From CAYZXU01 sp964482535 (GTDB lineage: Bacteria; Desulfobacterota; Desulfobacteria; Desulfobacterales; BuS5), in contig CAYZXU010000112.1 of the NCBI GenBank assembly GCA_964482535.1, positions 1 to 7,802 on the forward strand: a stretch of DNA of 7,802 nucleotides. Direction: 5' to 3'. Made by a program: the position numbers and the translations under genes. Below are positions 4,340 to 7,802 of this stretch, piece by piece. The notes below the pieces were generated by a model, which saw only the letters and a program-made list of their open reading frames with translations, did no database searches and had not been told where the DNA came from. Positions within the stretch are counted from its first letter, which is position 1, and each line of letters begins with the position of its first letter.

Positions 4340-5809
4340 ATGACTATTAAGATTTACAATACATTAACCGGAAAAAAAGAGATATTCAAGCCCATAAAAC
4401 CAGGCAAAGTAAGCATGTATGTTTGCGGCCCGACTGTTTACGACCATTCGCATATTGGACACGCAAGATCTGTTGTGGTGTTCGATGTGATAGCGCGATA
4501 TCTAAGAGCAAAAGATTTTGACGTTATCTATGTCAGAAATTTTACAGACATTGATGATAAAATCATAAACAGGGCAAACCAGCTTGGCATGGATTCGCGG
4601 GAAATTGCAGACAAGTATATTAAACAGTTTCATAATGACATGGATGCTTTAAATATTGAGCGTGCCACTGTGGAACCAAAGGCAACGGATAATATTGACA
4701 GCATAATTAATCTGATTGAAACACTGATCAAAAAGGATTTTGCCTACCCTGTAAACGGAAACGTCTATTTTTCCGTTGAATCCTTTGACGGATACGGAAA
4801 ACTTTCAGGTCGAAAGCTTGAAGATATGGAAGCCGGAGCCAGGGTGAAGATTGACCCGAAAAAACGCAGCCCCTTTGATTTTGCCTTATGGAAAGCAGTA
4901 AAGCCCAAAGAGCCTTTCTGGGAAAGCCCCTGGGGAAAGGGACGACCGGGATGGCATATAGAATGTTCAGCAATGAGCACAAAATTTTTAGGCGAAACCA
5001 TAGATATACACGGGGGAGGGAAGGATCTTATATTCCCGCACCATGAAAACGAGATTGCCCAGTCAGAAGCGGCTTTTGGGAAACCTTTTGCCAACTACTG
5101 GATTCATAACGGTTTTGTAAATATCAACCAGGAAAAGATGTCAAAATCTCTTGGTAATTTTTTAATGATAAAGGATGTAATAAAACAATATCATCCTGAA
5201 ACCGTACGTTTTTTTCTTCTTTCCAGTCATTACAGAAGCCCCATAGATTTTACCGGCAAGGCAATGGACGAAGCAGGAACAGCCCTTGATAAAATCTATA
5301 CACTTATAGAACGGATTGAAAAAAATATCGCAGACCATGATAATATTGCCGAAAAATCAGAAAAAGAAATTTCCGGCGACTTTTGGGAGCTTTTTTGTGA
5401 ATCAATGGACGATGATTTTAATTCAGCAAAAGGCATGGGAATACTTTTTGATACTGTTCATAATCTAAACAGGATGCTTGATAAATATAAAACAGATCTT
5501 CCGGATGATAAAGCCAAATTTATTCGAAAGACTTATAAAGATATTTTAAAAGCAGGCAGTATCCTTGGAATTTTGCTTGAGCCGCCTGAAGAATATTTTG
5601 CAAAAAAAAGATTGCTCGGCATTGAAAAAAAGAGCCCCTCATCAAGTATTCAGATAAACCCTGAAGTTATTGACAGGATGATTCAGGACAGGACAGATGC
5701 CAGAAAGGCAAAGGACTGGGGGCTCGCTGATAAAATCAGAAAAGATCTTGAGAATATGAACATTCTCCTTGAAGACCGTCCTGAAGGGACGGTATGGAAG
5801 GTGGTTTGA
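4340..5809 (+). CDS. cysS: Cysteinyl-tRNA synthetase
   Basis: This class I aminoacyl-tRNA synthetase charges tRNA-Cys with cysteine. The 489-residue product shows the HIGH motif H38-I-G-H41 and KMSKS at 266-270. The four zinc ligands that select cysteine are C29 (in YVCGPTVYD), C209 (in WHIECSAMS), H234 and E238 (in FPHHENE). Residues about 315-400 form the helical DALR anticodon-binding region, and the family tail DRTDARKAKDWGLADKIR...EGTVWK is intact. I chose ATG 4340 (MTIKIYNTLTGKK), which matches the usual start; an in-frame TTG at 4319 would add seven residues without support. No strong ribosome-binding site is visible. It lies 44 bp after ispF, and its last 16 bases contain the start of uvrB, so the three genes probably form one transcription unit. 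Confidence 0.97.
   Translation: MTIKIYNTLTGKKEIFKPIKPGKVSMYVCGPTVYDHSHIGHARSVVVFDVIARYLRAKDFDVIYVRNFTDIDDKIINRANQLGMDSREIADKYIKQFHNDMDALNIERATVEPKATDNIDSIINLIETLIKKDFAYPVNGNVYFSVESFDGYGKLSGRKLEDMEAGARVKIDPKKRSPFDFALWKAVKPKEPFWESPWGKGRPGWHIECSAMSTKFLGETIDIHGGGKDLIFPHHENEIAQSEAAFGKPFANYWIHNGFVNINQEKMSKSLGNFLMIKDVIKQYHPETVRFFLLSSHYRSPIDFTGKAMDEAGTALDKIYTLIERIEKNIADHDNIAEKSEKEISGDFWELFCESMDDDFNSAKGMGILFDTVHNLNRMLDKYKTDLPDDKAKFIRKTYKDILKAGSILGILLEPPEEYFAKKRLLGIEKKSPSSSIQINPEVIDRMIQDRTDARKAKDWGLADKIRKDLENMNILLEDRPEGTVWKVV
5775..5793 (+). promoter_or_regulatory. Hairpin covering the uvrB ribosome-binding site
   Basis: A perfect 7-bp inverted repeat, ACCGTCC (5775-5781) and GGACGGT (5787-5793), with a 5-base loop TGAAG ends immediately before the uvrB ATG. 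The likely Shine-Dalgarno AAGGGA (5784-5789) is half in the loop and half in the stem. Ribosomes finishing cysS would melt it, so it may couple uvrB translation to cysS. It also encodes the conserved DRPEGT end of cysS, so it could be a by-product of that protein sequence. Confidence 0.4.
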
Positions 5810-7802
5810 CATTTAAAATAGTATCTGATTTTACCCCAAAAGGTGATCAGCCCAAAGCCATTGAAAAATTATGTGATGGTATTTTATCCGGTAAAAAACA
5901 TCAGGTTCTTCTTGGTGTTACAGGCTCCGGCAAAACATTCACAATGGCGAATGTCGTTGCTAAGCTGAACAAACCGGCTCTTGTCCTGGCTCCCAATAAA
6001 ACCCTTGCGGCTCAGCTTTACAGTGAATTTAAAGACCTTTTTCCTGAAAATGCAGTTGAATATTTTGTAAGTTATTACGATTATTACCAGCCTGAAGCAT
6101 ACATCCCCACAAGCGATACATATATTCAGAAAGATTCGTCAATAAATGACATGATAGACAAGCTCCGGCATTCCGCCACAAGCTCTTTGCTATCGAGAAG
6201 GGATGTTATAGTCGTTGCCAGTGTTTCATGTATATTCGGTCTTGGAGCGCCTGAAGATTACTTAGACATGCGTGTGGAGATTGAAAAAGATACGGAAATT
6301 GATCTTAAAAAGCTTTTATTGAAGCTTGTTGATATACATTATACGCGAAATGATGCTGATTTTCACAGGGGAGTTTTCAGGGTAAGGGGAGACAGGGTGG
6401 AAATATTTCCTGCTTACGAAGATTCTGAGGCGGTTCGAATAGATTTTTTTGGGGATCAGATTGAAGGGCTTGCCGTTATTGACCCTTTAAGGGGAACTGT
6501 AATCAAGAGGCTTGAAAAAATCATCATATATCCTGCCAGCCATTATGTGACAAAAAAAAGAACTCTAAGAAGGGCAATTGAATCTATTAAGGTTGAGCTT
6601 AAAGACAGGATCGCTTTTTTCAGAGAAACAAACAAACTTATTGAAGTCCAGAGAATAGAGGAAAGAACAAATTTTGATATTGAGATGATGCTGGAAATTG
6701 GATACTGCAACGGGATAGAAAACTACTCAAGGCATTTAACAGGAAGATCTCCGGGAGAACCCCCGCCGACTTTGTTTGATTATTTTCCTGATGATTTTCT
6801 GGTTTTTATTGATGAGAGCCATATAGCGGTTTCACAGATAAGAGCAATGTATAAGGGTGACAGATCACGCAAGGAAACATTGATTGAATTTGGTTTCAGG
6901 CTTCCGTCAGCCTTAGATAACAGGCCATTTAAATTTGATGAATTTTCTGCCGCAGTTTCACAGATTGTATATGTTTCCGCAACACCGGCAGATTATGAGC
7001 TTGAAAAGGCAAAAAAAGAGGGTGTTGTTGAGCAGATCGTAAGGCCCACCGGTCTTACTGACCCTGTGATATGTATAAAAAAAGCTGAAAATCAGGTGGA
7101 CGACCTTCTTGAAGAGATCAATACCCGGGTTAAAAAAAATGAAAGGGTGCTTGTAACTACTTTAACAAAACGCATGAGTGAAGACCTGACCGACTATTAT
7201 TCGGAATTGGGAATAAAGGTCCGTTATCTTCATTCAGATATCAGCACTCTCGACAGGGTTGAAATAATAAGAGAACTCAGGATGGGAGAATTTGACGTGC
7301 TCATCGGGATTAATCTGCTCCGGGAAGGGCTTGACATACCTGAAGTTACACTTGTTGCCATACTCGATGCGGACAAGGAGGGATTTTTGCGTTCAGGAAA
7401 ATCTCTGATTCAGACATGCGGAAGAGCTTCAAGAAATATAAACGGCACTGTAATAATGTATGCTGACAGGGTGACAAACTCCATGAAATATGCCCTTGAT
7501 GAAACAGACAGACGTAGAAAAATTCAGGAAGCATATAATATAAAGCATGAAATCAAGCCGGAATCTATTGCAAAAAAAATTACCTCTGCCTTTGATTCAA
7601 TGTATAAACACGGCATGGATGAAGCGTCTGAGATTTTTGAAAAAACCGCTGAATATGGAACATCAAAGGACAGTCTCACACCTGAAAGCTTTGCAGATGT
7701 AATAAAAAGTATGGAAGAAGAGATGAAGCAGGCATCAAGGGAGCTTGCATTTGAAAAGGCTGCTGCACTGCGTGATAAAATTAAAGAGTTAAATAAATTA
7801 TA
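5794..7802 (+). CDS. uvrB: UvrB, excinuclease ABC subunit B (stop codon at or just past the window edge)
   Basis: UvrB is the damage-verifying helicase-like subunit of nucleotide excision repair; it receives lesions from UvrA and recruits UvrC. The frame is open from ATG 5794 for 669 codons to the last base, and E. coli UvrB is 673 residues, so the gene is essentially complete; the final two bases TA could begin its stop. It shows SDFTPKGDQPKAI, Walker A GVTGSGKT (41-48, K47), the damage-inserting beta-hairpin YYDYYQPEAY (94-103), the DESH Walker B box (340-343), SATP, a motif VI reading QTCGRASRN (540-548), and the C-terminal UVR domain that binds UvrC (about 640-669). Motif VI usually reads QTIGRAARN. 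A TTG at 5806 (giving MTFKIVSDF) is an alternative start with GGAAGG in front of it. The gene overlaps cysS by 16 bp. No frameshift or internal stop was found. Confidence 0.96.
   Translation, partial: MEGGLTFKIVSDFTPKGDQPKAIEKLCDGILSGKKHQVLLGVTGSGKTFTMANVVAKLNKPALVLAPNKTLAAQLYSEFKDLFPENAVEYFVSYYDYYQPEAYIPTSDTYIQKDSSINDMIDKLRHSATSSLLSRRDVIVVASVSCIFGLGAPEDYLDMRVEIEKDTEIDLKKLLLKLVDIHYTRNDADFHRGVFRVRGDRVEIFPAYEDSEAVRIDFFGDQIEGLAVIDPLRGTVIKRLEKIIIYPASHYVTKKRTLRRAIESIKVELKDRIAFFRETNKLIEVQRIEERTNFDIEMMLEIGYCNGIENYSRHLTGRSPGEPPPTLFDYFPDDFLVFIDESHIAVSQIRAMYKGDRSRKETLIEFGFRLPSALDNRPFKFDEFSAAVSQIVYVSATPADYELEKAKKEGVVEQIVRPTGLTDPVICIKKAENQVDDLLEEINTRVKKNERVLVTTLTKRMSEDLTDYYSELGIKVRYLHSDISTLDRVEIIRELRMGEFDVLIGINLLREGLDIPEVTLVAILDADKEGFLRSGKSLIQTCGRASRNINGTVIMYADRVTNSMKYALDETDRRRKIQEAYNIKHEIKPESIAKKITSAFDSMYKHGMDEASEIFEKTAEYGTSKDSLTPESFADVIKSMEEEMKQASRELAFEKAAALRDKIKELNKL

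Overview
The window is an AT-rich bacterial segment in which a housekeeping block (ispF, cysS, uvrB) sits downstream of an accessory stretch. The organism is a Gram-negative bacterium using the non-mevalonate isoprenoid pathway. The large surface-type beta-rich protein, the stand-alone toxin-antitoxin cassettes and the ispF-cysS-uvrB order fit a Desulfobacterota-like genome. That placement is inference from gene content and base composition, not from a marker gene.

Layout: (1) 1-1668 (+), the 3' part of a large, probably exported protein with lectin-like and MAM/immune-inhibitor-A-like beta-sandwich segments; its start lies before the window. (2) 1684-2441 (-), an apparently intact MNT nucleotidyltransferase / HEPN toxin-antitoxin pair, overlapping by ATGA and convergent with the first gene. 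(3) 2495-2548 (+), a 54-bp decayed copy of the last 17 codons and stop of the first gene, so the toxin-antitoxin pair lies between two near-identical gene ends. (4) 2603-2925 (+), a vapBC pair in which vapB is intact but vapC is cut off after about 41 codons. (5) 2926-3795, a REPtron: a REP-associated tyrosine transposase (RAYT) gene bracketed by inverted REP pairs with 5' GTAG tetranucleotides, plus an extra tandem REP unit on the right. Its left edge is the point where vapC is broken. (6) 3822-7802 (+), ispF (isoprenoid precursor), cysS (cysteinyl-tRNA synthetase) and uvrB (excision repair). uvrB starts inside the end of cysS, behind a small hairpin that covers its ribosome-binding site, and runs to the last base of the window, essentially full length.

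Taken together, 1669-3821 looks like a hot spot for small selfish modules (two toxin-antitoxin systems and a RAYT/REP element) between a cell-surface gene and a conserved operon. The most informative events are the REP/RAYT block that truncates vapC and leaves an orphan antitoxin gene, and the duplicated gene end that brackets the MNT-HEPN cassette. I saw no tRNA, rRNA or CRISPR array.
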